A stretch of 42,897 nucleotides of DNA from a virus: positions 1 through 42,897 of IMG/VR virus record IMGVR_UViG_3300025311_000005; one strand, written 5' to 3'. The position numbers and the translations under genes are program-made. Shown one piece after another: positions 24,469 through 31,063 of the stretch; position 1 is the stretch's first letter; every line of letters starts with the position of its first letter. The notes beneath the pieces are model-generated. The model did not search any database and was not told the DNA's origin. It saw only the letters and a list, made by a program, of their open reading frames with translations.

Positions 24469-25037
24469 AGCGCCGCCTCGAGCTCGTCCATACTGTCCTC
24501 CCAGTGCAGCACGAAGTCGCGGTCATGCCAGACGCGCCAGCCCTCGGGCACCGGGGAGCCCGGCGCCACATACTGCGTCACAGGTACGCCGAGCGCGTAG
24601 CCGAACCACTTGCAGCCGACCGAGGGCTCGATCGCCTCCGGCTCCCGATGCCAGGCGCGGTTACTGCCGATCCAGCGCGGGAGGTGTCGCCCACGATCCG
24701 GGATGCAGTGCGTCCAGCCGTGGAGCGCCACCTCGATGGAGCCGCGCGTGGCGTGCGCGACGACGACGCGCGCCTGATCGGGGAACTTCTCCGCGTAGGG
24801 CAGGAGCGTGCCGTCCGCCTCGACCCAGTTCGCGGTGATCGCCACGGTCAGGACGCGGCGGGCGCGGGCACAGGCGGAGAAGATTATCTCCATCTGCCAA
24901 GGCGCGAGCTCGCGGTACGGTCCCCACGCGCCGAAGAGCCGCCGGTCGTGCAGCGGCCAGACGTTCGCCCAGCGGTGGCGCGACCAGCGCTCGTACTGCT
25001 TGCTGCTGGCGCCGAGATCGTCGAGGCGGAGGTTCAT
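24453..25037 (-). CDS. Polysaccharide deacetylase-like protein
   Basis: 194 residues. It begins almost directly with the metal/base motif LRLDDLG (3-9, Asp6-Asp7). It has VALHGWTH (103-110, His106 and His110) at the position of the second NodB motif and YVAPGSPVPEG for the third. This short form with an RLDDLG start is seen in a branch of deacetylase-like proteins in glycan clusters. It would act on a cytoplasmic sugar because no signal peptide is present. It is less certain than the deacetylase at 11856. Confidence 0.65.
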   Translation of the reverse strand: MNLRLDDLGASSKQYERWSRHRWANVWPLHDRRLFGAWGPYRELAPWQMEIIFSACARARRVLTVAITANWVEADGTLLPYAEKFPDQARVVVAHATRGSIEVALHGWTHCIPDRGRHLPRWIGSNRAWHREPEAIEPSVGCKWFGYALGVPVTQYVAPGSPVPEGWRVWHDRDFVLHWEDSMDELEAALCARD

Positions 25038-25354
25038 GCGCGGCGCCGCTCGTCACGGCGGCGCTCAAGCGTGTGCGTGTGCGTGCGGCACGGGTCGCAG
25101 AACTTGCGACGGGAGCGGTCCCGCAGAAAGGCCGCGCCGCAGCGCGAGCACCGCGCCTCGCGCGGCGTGCGAGGATCGCGAAACCCGACTTGCCGCGCCC
25201 GATGCGGCATGACGTAGGAATGCATCGGCTGCGTGTGCCCGTTGAGACAGCGCCGCATCGCATCGACGTTCCACCCGACGCGCGTCGGATCGGTGCGCGC
25301 GCGCTCGTGCACGACGTCGAGCAGGACGGCGGCCCCGCACCGTGGGCAGCTCAT
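25034..25354 (-). CDS. Double zinc-ribbon protein
   Basis: 106 residues from the ATG at 25354. It has MSCPRCGAAVLLDVV at the N-terminus, CLNGH in the middle and a second CSRCGAAF...KFCDPC site near 68-90, then a His/Thr/Arg-rich tail. The C-x2-C...C-x2-C spacing suits two small zinc ribbons, and the basic tail suggests nucleic-acid contact. It is ATGA-coupled to the nuclease gene before it and the deacetylase-like gene after it. Confidence 0.7.
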   Translation of the reverse strand: MSCPRCGAAVLLDVVHERARTDPTRVGWNVDAMRRCLNGHTQPMHSYVMPHRARQVGFRDPRTPREARCSRCGAAFLRDRSRRKFCDPCRTHTHTLERRRDERRRA

Positions 25355-25728
25355 CGCAGCGCCTCGACAGCTTCGGCGGCAGAGTGGACCACGGCGGCGA
25401 GCCCGCCAGCGGCGCGCACGGCGTCGAGGAACGCCTGCTGCTCGGCCGTGGCGTCCTGGCCGGGCCGCTTGACTTCGAGCGCGACCCAGACGGCGTACCG
25501 ACCAGGCCAGGAGGACTGATCGCGCGCAATCATCGTGACGGTGATCATTCTCCACCCGATCAGATCGCTCATCCCCTTCATCCCGCCGAAGCGCACGAGC
25601 CGCGAGCGTCCCTTCTCGCCGGGCATCCGCAGCACGCGGCTGTTGACGCGCCAAAGCGTGACGCCTGGCAGTAGGTTGCACGCACGCAGAATCTCGCGCG
25701 TGATCTCGGACTCGGTGCGCTCAGCCAC
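25351..25728 (-). CDS. VRR-NUC domain nuclease
   Basis: 125 residues from a GTG at 25728 that overlaps the preceding stop; the frame is open further up but is not coding-like there. Order of motifs: ESEITREILRACN helix, VTLWRVNSR, GMKGMSDLIG (metal-binding Asp), WVALEVKRPGQDATAEQQAFLDAV (the E-x-K catalytic core) and GGLAAVVHSAAEAV. This is the complete small VRR-NUC fold of the PD-(D/E)XK superfamily found alone in many phages. Such nucleases are linked to DNA recombination and Holliday-junction processing. Confidence 0.85.
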   Translation of the reverse strand: MAERTESEITREILRACNLLPGVTLWRVNSRVLRMPGEKGRSRLVRFGGMKGMSDLIGWRMITVTMIARDQSSWPGRYAVWVALEVKRPGQDATAEQQAFLDAVRAAGGLAAVVHSAAEAVEALR

Positions 25729-25915
25729 GCGGGGCCTGCATCGCCGGGGCTCGCCCTCGTTCACCGTCCAACACGTCTCGCAGACGCCGCTTCCCGTGGC
25801 GCTGGCAGAAGCGCCCGAGTATCGCGTTGTACGTGTTGCGCAGCTCCACGCGCGCCGCCGACCGGCAGCCGCGCTCACTACACTCCGAGTTGAGCGGCCG
25901 AAGATGGGCACCCAT
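25721..25915 (-). CDS. 64-residue Cys/Arg-rich phage protein
   Basis: ATG at 25915 with GGAGG seven bases upstream (a GTG at 25918 adds one residue). It contains CSERGC near the start and FCQRHGKRRLRDVL further on, a C-x4-C...C-x2-H layout that could bind zinc, and is very basic. It lies just before the nuclease and overlaps its start. Confidence 0.6.
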   Translation of the reverse strand: MGAHLRPLNSECSERGCRSAARVELRNTYNAILGRFCQRHGKRRLRDVLDGERGRAPAMQAPRG

Positions 25916-26055
25916 CACCCCGCCTCCCCGCCCAGCCGGGCGATCTCCCCGACGAGCGTTGCCGTGATGCGGTCCTGACAGACCCGACAGATCACGAGTG
26001 ACGGGCGCATGGAAGGCGCGTCACAGCCGTTCGCGCATCGCTTCAAGGGTCGCAT
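25915..26055 (-). CDS. 46-residue zinc-binding protein
   Basis: ATG at 26055 in TGATG overlap with the frame upstream (another ATG lies at 26058), and GGGAGG upstream. Cys residues lie in CANGC and VICRVCQDR (C-x3-C...C-x2-C), a minimal zinc knuckle, followed by LVGEIARLGGEAG. It ends in TGATG overlap with the next gene. Confidence 0.6.
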   Translation of the reverse strand: MRPLKRCANGCDAPSMRPSLVICRVCQDRITATLVGEIARLGGEAG

Positions 26056-26168
26056 CATTTTTCCTCCCCGCCCAGTCGGGCGAGCATCTCGGCGCGGCAG
26101 GCGTTCCAGCCATTCGTGTACACGGCGTCATCGACGTCGTCCTGGGTTGGATAGTCCTTGCGCGTCGC
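26055..26168 (-). CDS. Start-less 37-codon frame, probable disrupted small gene
   Basis: The frame reads ATRKDYPTQDDVDDAVYTNG, then WNACRAEMLARLGGEEK, with good codon pattern. It ends in TGATG coupling to the next gene, so it looks genuinely translated. It has no ATG, GTG or TTG before residue 16, and a TGA at 26171-26169 closes it upstream. An ATG in another frame (MSDA, in the end of the 26128 gene) lies just before it, as if a 1- or 2-base change had cut the gene from its start. Sequencing error is possible. Confidence 0.4.
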   Translation of the reverse strand, partial: ATRKDYPTQDDVDDAVYTNGWNACRAEMLARLGGEEK

Positions 26169-26514
26169 TCATGTACATGGCGCCAGCCCCTCCCCATTCA
26201 ATGCCTCCACCCCCGTTGATACGCAGCCGCCGGAGCAGAAGTGTGTGGATCGCCACCGCCTGGATTGGCTGGACGAGAGCCATCAACTCCTCCTCACTTG
26301 GCATCTGCGTCAGAGCGAAGGCAAGAGCGGCGCGGGCCATGGAGCGAAACGGCTCACGGAACATGTCGTCCACCTCGTTCCAGTCATGAACAGCGATGCT
26401 GGGATTCGGATTCCACGCTCGCCACAACGTCTCCGCCAGCGCCTCGACGACGTGCCGCGTCTCCACGCGCGCCCGCTCCTCGGGGGTGAGGTCCATCGGG
26501 GTGTCGTCGGTCAT
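26128..26514 (-). CDS. 128-residue unknown protein
   Basis: ATG at 26514 with GGAGGACGCC upstream, the same leader as the 26953 gene. The start TDDTPMDLTPEERARVE also resembles the MPDLTPEGLRARA start of that gene. The body is helical (VVEALAETLWRAWNPNP, FRSMARAALAFALTQMPS) and acidic in the first half, with a Gly-rich stretch (RINGGGGIEWGGAGAM) near the end. No function is recognised. The last codons overlap the start-less frame downstream. Confidence 0.6.
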   Translation of the reverse strand: MTDDTPMDLTPEERARVETRHVVEALAETLWRAWNPNPSIAVHDWNEVDDMFREPFRSMARAALAFALTQMPSEEELMALVQPIQAVAIHTLLLRRLRINGGGGIEWGGAGAMYMSDAQGLSNPGRRR

Positions 26515-26621
26515 GGCGTCCTCCGATGCGTGCGCCACACATGCTCGCGCAGCGCGTCCCAAGTCCAGCAGCGGAAGTCGCAGAGGTGGCAGCGAAGGGA
26601 GAAGGGCGTGACCGTGGTCAT
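26511..26621 (-). CDS. 36-residue C2H2-type zinc finger
   Basis: A tiny gene with ATGA overlaps at both ends (start 26621 over the previous stop, stop at 26511 over the next start). The product shows FSLRCHLCDFRCWTWDALREH and VWRTHRRTP. This is C-x2-C, a 12-residue finger with hydrophobic positions, then H-x4-H, the classic C2H2 pattern. Such single fingers occur in phages as DNA- or protein-binding mini-proteins. Confidence 0.65.
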   Translation of the reverse strand: MTTVTPFSLRCHLCDFRCWTWDALREHVWRTHRRTP

Positions 26622-26953
26622 AGCGTCTCCTCCTGCGCGCGGATCGCGGCGGCGATACGCACAGATTGACAGAGGTCGTCATCCCAAAAGTGACAGTGCT
26701 CCTCTACGAATATCGCATCCGCCTCCCGCTGCGCCCGCCGCGCCTCGGCGACGAGGACGGTGAAGGTCGGCAGGAGTATCTTGTCCTGTATCCAGGTCGC
26801 GTAGGCTTCGCATGCCTCGCGTTCGCTGAGTCCGATGACCGTCGAGCGTTGCGTCCCGCAGACCAGCACAACACGCCACGACTTGCCGTCGGGTTCGACT
26901 GCTACCACCGTCCGCGCCCGCGCCCGCAGCCCCTCGGGGGTCAGGTCAGGCAT
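26618..26953 (-). CDS. 111-residue unknown protein
   Basis: Start at 26953 with GGAGG seven bases upstream. The first half is beta-rich (TVVAVEPDGKSWRVVLVCG), then a helical region SEREACEAYATWIQDKILLP and an acid/aromatic segment with EEHCHFWDDDLC near the end. The N-terminal DLTPEG and the leader are shared with the 26514 gene, suggesting a partial duplication. Confidence 0.6.
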   Translation of the reverse strand: MPDLTPEGLRARARTVVAVEPDGKSWRVVLVCGTQRSTVIGLSEREACEAYATWIQDKILLPTFTVLVAEARRAQREADAIFVEEHCHFWDDDLCQSVRIAAAIRAQEETL

Positions 26954-27251
26954 GGCGTCCTCCGAACGTCTGCGCGAGCCACGCGAGACTCCGTGCGCTG
27001 CGCTCGCTGCATGTCGCCTCCGGATGCGCGACACGCCACGCCGCGACCGCCTCCGGGTGCTGGGCCGCAAAGCACTCGCTCGGCTCGATGTGGCGGTGGT
27101 TGCGGAGCAGACGCCGACCATCGGGGCGCAGGCACGCGCACGCCCACGCCTGCGCGTGGCGGCGCTCCACGGGCACGGCGGTATACGGGTGCGTCGAGCG
27201 CGGCAGCTCGGCGCCGCCGCAGGCACAGCCGGGTTTCGAGCAGGTGCTCAT
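26946..27251 (-). CDS. 101-residue Cys/His-rich protein
   Basis: ATG at 27251 (ATGA overlap). It starts STCSKPGCACGG and has WACACLRPDG and ECFAAQHPEA further on, a mixed Cys/His set that could bind one or two metal ions. The C-terminal half is an Ala/Arg helix (SERSARSLAWLAQTFGGRHA). Function unknown. Confidence 0.55.
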   Translation of the reverse strand: MSTCSKPGCACGGAELPRSTHPYTAVPVERRHAQAWACACLRPDGRRLLRNHRHIEPSECFAAQHPEAVAAWRVAHPEATCSERSARSLAWLAQTFGGRHA

Positions 27252-27649
27252 TGACTCGCCCGAATGAGAAAGCCGCCGTAATAGCCGTTGTGCTCGTTGT
27301 GCGTTGCCATCGTGAAGGACCCCTTACTGGTTTTCACGACGAGAAACGCGACTTCGTGCTCGCCGTACTTGTCCTCAACAGGTGGTGCTGACCGCACCTC
27401 AGCGTTGCGCAGCCGTGCGCCAATGAAGTGCGCCAGGTCGTCGTCTGTCACCATGTAGCGGTGTTCGCAGCACGATTGCCCTTCGTCGGCGAGCGTGAGT
27501 GTCGTTCCGTCTACGAAACGAAAATGCAGTGCATCATCCTTCAGGGCGAGCGCGCTGATCTTCTTGCCTACGGCGTTTCTCCAGGCGGAGACGCTCTCTT
27601 CATTACCGCCGAGCAAGCCGATCATGACACCTAAGCCAAGCTGTCCCAT
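27248..27649 (-). CDS. DUF7448-like phage protein
   Basis: 133 residues from the ATG at 27649, with GGAGG upstream. The core has KISALALKDDALHFRFVDGT, DEGQSCCEHRYMVTDDDLAHF, EVAFLVVKTSKGSFTMATH and NEHNGYYGGF. The SCCEHRYM and NEHNGYYGGF motifs mark a phage family known only as a domain of unknown function (I believe DUF7448). It is probably a soluble early protein. There is a short gap to the preceding gene. Confidence 0.7.
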   Translation of the reverse strand: MGQLGLGVMIGLLGGNEESVSAWRNAVGKKISALALKDDALHFRFVDGTTLTLADEGQSCCEHRYMVTDDDLAHFIGARLRNAEVRSAPPVEDKYGEHEVAFLVVKTSKGSFTMATHNEHNGYYGGFLIRASQ

Positions 27650-27680
27650 CACTTCGCCTCCAAGTGATCCGCGAGCATCT

Positions 27681-28679
27681 TCATCGCGGGAGCCGCGTCT
27701 CAAGGTACTTGCGCAGGTCGCCGAGGGCCACGACGTCCGCCTTCTGCGGGTCGGCGTCGGGCGCGCCGAGGTAGGTCGTCTTGATCGTTGCCCAGTCCGC
27801 CGGCTTCGGCTTGAGCATCTTGTAGAGTGCGGTGATCTGCTCGATGAGCGTCCGCCGCTCCTCATCCTCGGGCGAGGGGAACAGCGCCTCGCTCTCGGCG
27901 CGGTGCGTCTCGGGATCGGTTTGCGGGCGGGTGGGATCGCCGGGCGCGTCCTGACGCACCCCGAAGGTCGCCGAGCCCCGGTCAGGCTGGGAACTGCGCT
28001 CGGTGCCGTTGTGGGTATCCCCGCGCCCGGCGACGTCACTATCTTCCAAGTCCTGCGTGAAGATATCGCTCGCGGCCGTCACGTTCAACACGGCCGCTAC
28101 GAGGCTCCGCTTGTTCGCCATCTTCAGCACCGTGTTGTACTGGTCGGCGAGGTCCTCGTTCGCCACGCGCTCGACGCTCTGCCCCTCGATGTCGCCGGCG
28201 CCGTCGGGCCACTTCGCGCCGCACCCGCCCTTCTTGCCGTAGCAGAGCCAGCCGCCGCCATACTCGGCCTTGCTCTTGATGATCGTGTCCTTGCCGCACT
28301 TGGGGCACAGGCGCTTCCCCTGGCGGTAGGCGTACTTGCTCTCCTTCGTTGAGCACGAGCCCTCGCCGGAGCCGAGCCGCTGCCCACTCGTGATGTGATA
28401 GAGCGTGCACCGGCTCTTGACGGTGAGGTGCTTGCCGTCGTAGGTCTCGGCGGACTCGTACTGCGGATCGAAGCGAAACGTGAGCAGCAGTTTCTCGGCG
28501 CCCGGCTTCAGGAGCGTCGGCTTCTGCGTGCCCGGGATGATGCCGTAGTGCTCCCCGGACTTCATCACACGCTCCATCACGGCCTGAATCTTCTGTACCT
28601 GGGCGATGACATCCTCGACACCGAGCTCGTCGCGCTGGGCCAGGGGTGTCGGGATCTGGTGGACGAGTTCTGTACTCAT
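27681..28679 (-). CDS. Phage recombination-type protein with zinc ribbon
   Basis: 332 residues from the ATG at 28679, with GAGGAGGAG upstream. Residues 25-80 carry MERVMKSGEHYGIIPGT, KPTLLKPGAEKLLLTF and a CTLYH strand, a recognisable phage family. A zinc ribbon (Cys125, Cys128, Cys146, Cys153) interrupts the domain. LADQYNTVLKMANKRSLVAA, at about 177-196, follows. The C-terminus is a disordered linker and a helical tail. The KMANKRSLVAA helix is also seen in single-strand annealing proteins, so a role in homologous recombination is suspected, supported by the nuclease nearby. Not proven. Confidence 0.6.
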   Translation of the reverse strand: MSTELVHQIPTPLAQRDELGVEDVIAQVQKIQAVMERVMKSGEHYGIIPGTQKPTLLKPGAEKLLLTFRFDPQYESAETYDGKHLTVKSRCTLYHITSGQRLGSGEGSCSTKESKYAYRQGKRLCPKCGKDTIIKSKAEYGGGWLCYGKKGGCGAKWPDGAGDIEGQSVERVANEDLADQYNTVLKMANKRSLVAAVLNVTAASDIFTQDLEDSDVAGRGDTHNGTERSSQPDRGSATFGVRQDAPGDPTRPQTDPETHRAESEALFPSPEDEERRTLIEQITALYKMLKPKPADWATIKTTYLGAPDADPQKADVVALGDLRKYLETRLPR

Positions 28680-28876
28680 CGCGCCGCTCCTCCTCGATTC
28701 ATCGCCCGCGCCACCGGAAACAGTTGCGCCGAGCCGCACGCGGGGCAGGTGGTGCCGTCTTGAAAGATCGCCTCGCAGTTGAGGCAGAGCAGCGCGCGCT
28801 CCAAACGGATGTGCCGGCGGCGCTGCGCCTCTTCGACCTGCGCCAGCCGAGCCTCGAGCTGCTCGCGGAGGTTCAT
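28676..28876 (-). CDS. Coiled coil plus zinc ribbon protein
   Basis: 66 residues from the ATG at 28876 (ATGA coupling at both ends). The first 35 residues are a charged helix (LREQLEARLAQVEEAQRRR). Then comes CLNCEAIFQDGTTCPACGS, a textbook C-x2-C...C-x2-C ribbon. It directly precedes the zinc-containing recombination-type protein and may work with it. Confidence 0.7.
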   Translation of the reverse strand: MNLREQLEARLAQVEEAQRRRHIRLERALLCLNCEAIFQDGTTCPACGSAQLFPVARAMNRGGAAR

Positions 28877-29157
28877 GGCTTCCGACACCACTCGCTCCGC
28901 ATCGATGAACGTATCTCGTTGACGCGCCGCCAGAACACTCGCGCGGCATCGTCCATCGGACCGTGCCAGACCACGCCGTCCTTCGTGACGGTCAGGATCG
29001 CGGTCTGTTGTTCGTCCACGAAGACCAGTCTCGCCGGAGGAGGCACCAGCCGCGGGTCTGACGAGATCGATGACTCGCGCCGCGCCATGCCGGCGTCTTC
29101 GGCTCCCGTGGACACCATGAGCCCGAGCGCAAGAGCCCCGAGCCAGCGGTTAGTCAT
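28873..29157 (-). CDS. Small protein with hydrophobic N-terminus
   Basis: 94 residues from the ATG at 29157. The first 18 residues (NRWLGALALGLMVSTGAE) look like a short signal peptide or membrane anchor, followed by a soluble part with RLVFVDEQQTAILTVTKDGV and ARVFWRRVNEIRSSM. An inner ATG (MARRES) could give a version without the hydrophobic start. Function unknown. Confidence 0.55.
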   Translation of the reverse strand: MTNRWLGALALGLMVSTGAEDAGMARRESSISSDPRLVPPPARLVFVDEQQTAILTVTKDGVVWHGPMDDAARVFWRRVNEIRSSMRSEWCRKP

Positions 29158-29320
29158 TGAGTCCTCCGATCCTCCGCACGCGCTTGAGCACGGTCTCCAG
29201 CCGCTGAGCCACTCGTTCGTGCATCCGCCAGCCATCGGGCGCCCGCAACTCGCCGATCACTGCCAGCAGCTCCCGCTCCGCGAGCGTCGCCAACTCGGCG
29301 CGGATGTCTGCGTCATTCAT
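29150..29320 (-). CDS. 56-residue helical protein
   Basis: ATG at 29320, overlapping the next gene by 8 bases. It consists of two amphipathic helices (DIRAELATLAERELLAVIGE and MHERVAQRLETVLKRVRRI). It is probably a small regulatory or scaffold-like peptide; no family was recognised. Confidence 0.55.
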   Translation of the reverse strand: MNDADIRAELATLAERELLAVIGELRAPDGWRMHERVAQRLETVLKRVRRIGGLND

Positions 29321-29346
29321 CGGCCGGTGAACGCATGCGCCGCACC

Positions 29347-29538
29347 TCAGTCGCAGTCCACGCAGCGGTACCGGTTCCCGCGCACGATCACCATGGCCGC
29401 GGCGCGGTGGCAGTCCTGGCAAGCGATGACCTGCTCGCCCAGGAGCACGAGCGCGCTCCCGTCGTCGCGGACCGTGACGAAGGGGGACTCACGGATCTCG
29501 CGGGGCAGGGGCGGCGCGGCCTGGGTGCGGCAAGTCAT
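29347..29538 (-). CDS. 63-residue zinc ribbon protein
   Basis: ATG at 29538. The C-terminal half shows VIACQDCHRAAAMV and RYRCVDCD, a C-x2-C...C-x2-C pair for one zinc ion. The N-terminal half is a short beta segment (FVTVRDDGSALVLLGEQ). Another member of the set of Cys-rich mini-proteins in this region. Confidence 0.65.
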   Translation of the reverse strand: MTCRTQAAPPLPREIRESPFVTVRDDGSALVLLGEQVIACQDCHRAAAMVIVRGNRYRCVDCD

Positions 29539-29544
29539 TAGTTT

Positions 29545-30033
29545 TTAGGCTCCCTCTGCGGGTCGTGCTCGGCCGTCTTTCACGCGCAACAGCTCTGCCC
29601 GGTCTTCATCCTGTGCAAGCACGTAAACCCACCGATCCTTTACGGGCTGAATGCCTGTACCCCAGTTGCCATTTCCGGTCGGCGGCGGGAACAAGCGATG
29701 CCATGTAGGCGCCCAGGTGAAACCGCAGGCGCGATAGAGCGCTCCGGTGTGACCCTGCGAGGGATCGGAGTAACTCACGATCGTCGTCACATCGGGACGA
29801 GCGTGGAGAAGCCAGCGACGGACGCGGCTCCATTGGCGGCTTCCACCGTTGCGAGTTCCAACCAAGCACCATCTCGCGATTTCGAGCCATCGGTCTTGCG
29901 GGAGGCGTCGTGAGGTAGGCGTCGTGAGGACCATGACACCAAATTCATCTCGCCACGCAATGCCTCGCCGAATCGGGCCGAGATAATGTCGCTCGGCGAG
30001 AAACTGCGAGACCTCGCGCGGCAATACGATCAT
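29545..30033 (-). CDS. Mom/GNAT-like protein (DNA-modification candidate)
   Basis: 162 residues from the ATG at 30033 (ATGA over the previous stop). Motifs include FLAERHYLGPI, EFGVMVLTTPTSRRLP, VRRWLLHARPDVTTIVSYSD and PSQGHTGALYRACGFTWA, then HRLFPPPTGNG. The YSDPSQGHTG-LYRACGF stretch has the shape of the acetyl-CoA-fold core of Mom-like phage proteins, which modify adenines to block restriction. A plain GNAT enzyme is the alternative. Mom homology is proposed from the motif only. Confidence 0.55.
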   Translation of the reverse strand: MIVLPREVSQFLAERHYLGPIRRGIAWRDEFGVMVLTTPTSRRLPQDRWLEIARWCLVGTRNGGSRQWSRVRRWLLHARPDVTTIVSYSDPSQGHTGALYRACGFTWAPTWHRLFPPPTGNGNWGTGIQPVKDRWVYVLAQDEDRAELLRVKDGRARPAEGA

Positions 30034-30179
30034 CCGCCCACCACCCACGCCAGCGCGCCATACGCCATGACGCACGCCAGGGTGAGGAGCGCGGCAAGCC
30101 AAGCGTCCCGGAGCGCGCCGCGGGGTGACTGAGGGTCCCGCGCCGCGCCCCGCCCGCCGCGGAATTGCGGCGAGGTCAT
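30030..30179 (-). CDS. 49-residue single-pass membrane protein
   Basis: ATG at 30179, ATGA at both ends. An Arg/Gly-rich head (QFRGGRGAARDPQSPRG) precedes one membrane segment of about 20 residues (LAALLTLACVMAYGALAWVV). Function unknown. Confidence 0.55.
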   Translation of the reverse strand: MTSPQFRGGRGAARDPQSPRGALRDAWLAALLTLACVMAYGALAWVVGG

Positions 30180-30379
30180 GACGACTCCGCTTTGCACGCC
30201 GGACACGGCCGCCCGCCCGCGCCCTGACACTCGTCGCACGTCACGCGATCATCGACCTCCGGCTCCGCGCAGCAGCAGCTATCCTCGCCGCAGTCGTGCG
30301 CGTCGCCCTCGCCGCCACAGGAATAGCAGGGAATCCACCCGCTCTCGCAATCGACCGGATGCGAGTCGGCGTCGGTCAT
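30176..30379 (-). CDS. Cys-rich DnaJ-type zinc finger protein
   Basis: 67 residues with 11 Cys. It contains CYSCGGEGD, then an acidic Cys cluster (CGEDSCCC), then TCDECQGAGG and PCPACK. The C-x2-C-x-G-x-G repeats match the zinc-binding modules of DnaJ. It is strongly acidic. Several phages carry such stand-alone modules; their partner is unknown. Confidence 0.65.
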   Translation of the reverse strand: MTDADSHPVDCESGWIPCYSCGGEGDAHDCGEDSCCCAEPEVDDRVTCDECQGAGGRPCPACKAESS

Positions 30380-30392
30380 GGTGCCAGGGTTC

Positions 30393-30956
30393 TCATCGGT
30401 CCATCTCCCATCCCTGCAACCGCGCGATCACCCGCCACGCCTCCGTGGCGAGGTAGTAGAGCCCGCGACGCTCTTCGCGATCCGCGTAGTGCGCTATCGC
30501 CTCGTCGAGCGTGAAGGTGTGGCATCCCGCCTGGAGGCGGTAGCCCCAATCGGTGCGCCAGAGCGTCGTCGGCCAGCCGTCGATGTACCCCACGCTTGCG
30601 ATGCCGAGCACTTTGGCGCCCCAGAGCTTGGCGCCCCCGAGGTTGGCGCCCCCGAGGTTGGCGCCCCAGAGCTTGGCGCCCCCGAGGTTGGCGCCCCCGA
30701 GGTTGGCGCCCCCGAGGTTGGCGCCCCCGAGGTTGGCGCCCCCGAGGTTGGCGCCCCGGAGGTCGGCGCCCCCGAGGTTGGCGCCCCCGAGGTTGGCGCC
30801 CCCGAGGTTGGCGCCCCGGAGGTCGGCGCCCCGGAGGTCGGCGCCCCCGAGGTTGGCGCCCTGCTTGACCGCGATCTCGACGGCAACACGCCAGGACTCT
30901 GCCTCGACGCCGAACAGGACGGCGCCGGAAAAGCGGTTCTTGATCTCGATCTTCAT
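30393..30956 (-). CDS. Pentapeptide-repeat protein
   Basis: 187 residues from the ATG at 30956. After a short N-terminal beta part ([18 protein letters not shown]), residues 31 to about 114 are consecutive five-residue units of the A(N/D)LGG or A(D/K)LRG/LWG type, which fold into a right-handed four-sided beta helix. A 70-residue cap with Trp and Tyr follows. Such proteins can mimic DNA (as gyrase inhibitors) or serve as scaffolds. The repeats are nearly identical at DNA level. Confidence 0.85.
   Translation of the reverse strand: MKIEIKNRFSGAVLFGVEAESWRVAVEIAVKQGANLGGADLRGADLRGANLGGANLGGANLGGADLRGANLGGANLGGANLGGANLGGANLGGAKLWGANLGGANLGGAKLWGAKVLGIASVGYIDGWPTTLWRTDWGYRLQAGCHTFTLDEAIAHYADREERRGLYYLATEAWRVIARLQGWEMDR
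30615..30860 (-). repeat. 15-bp tandem repeat coding for pentapeptides
   Basis: About 16 copies of a 15-bp unit (plus strand GCGCCCCCGAGGTTG, with variants CGGAGGTCG and CAGAGCTTG) run without interruption inside the pentapeptide gene. Most units are identical, so the array could gain or lose copies by slippage without shifting the frame. Confidence 0.9.
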
Positions 30957-31063
30957 CGGTCCCTCCTCCACCCGTCCTGGCAGCCCATGAGAACACGGTC
31001 CGCCCACGCGCCGCCGTTCGGTCCTCGTGCGAGCTGGCGGATGATCTCGGGATCAGGGGTCAT
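30953..31063 (-). CDS. 36-residue protein
   Basis: ATG at 31063 with ATGA coupling at both ends. The product starts [20 protein letters not shown] and ends with a basic CQDGWRRDR tail. It is too short to identify, but overlap with both neighbours and codon usage support it. Confidence 0.5.
   Translation of the reverse strand: MTPDPEIIRQLARGPNGGAWADRVLMGCQDGWRRDR

Noticed and set aside
30615-30860. Possible CRISPR array from the regularly spaced repeats
   Set aside because: Units are 15 bp back to back with no unique spacers and encode pentapeptides in frame.
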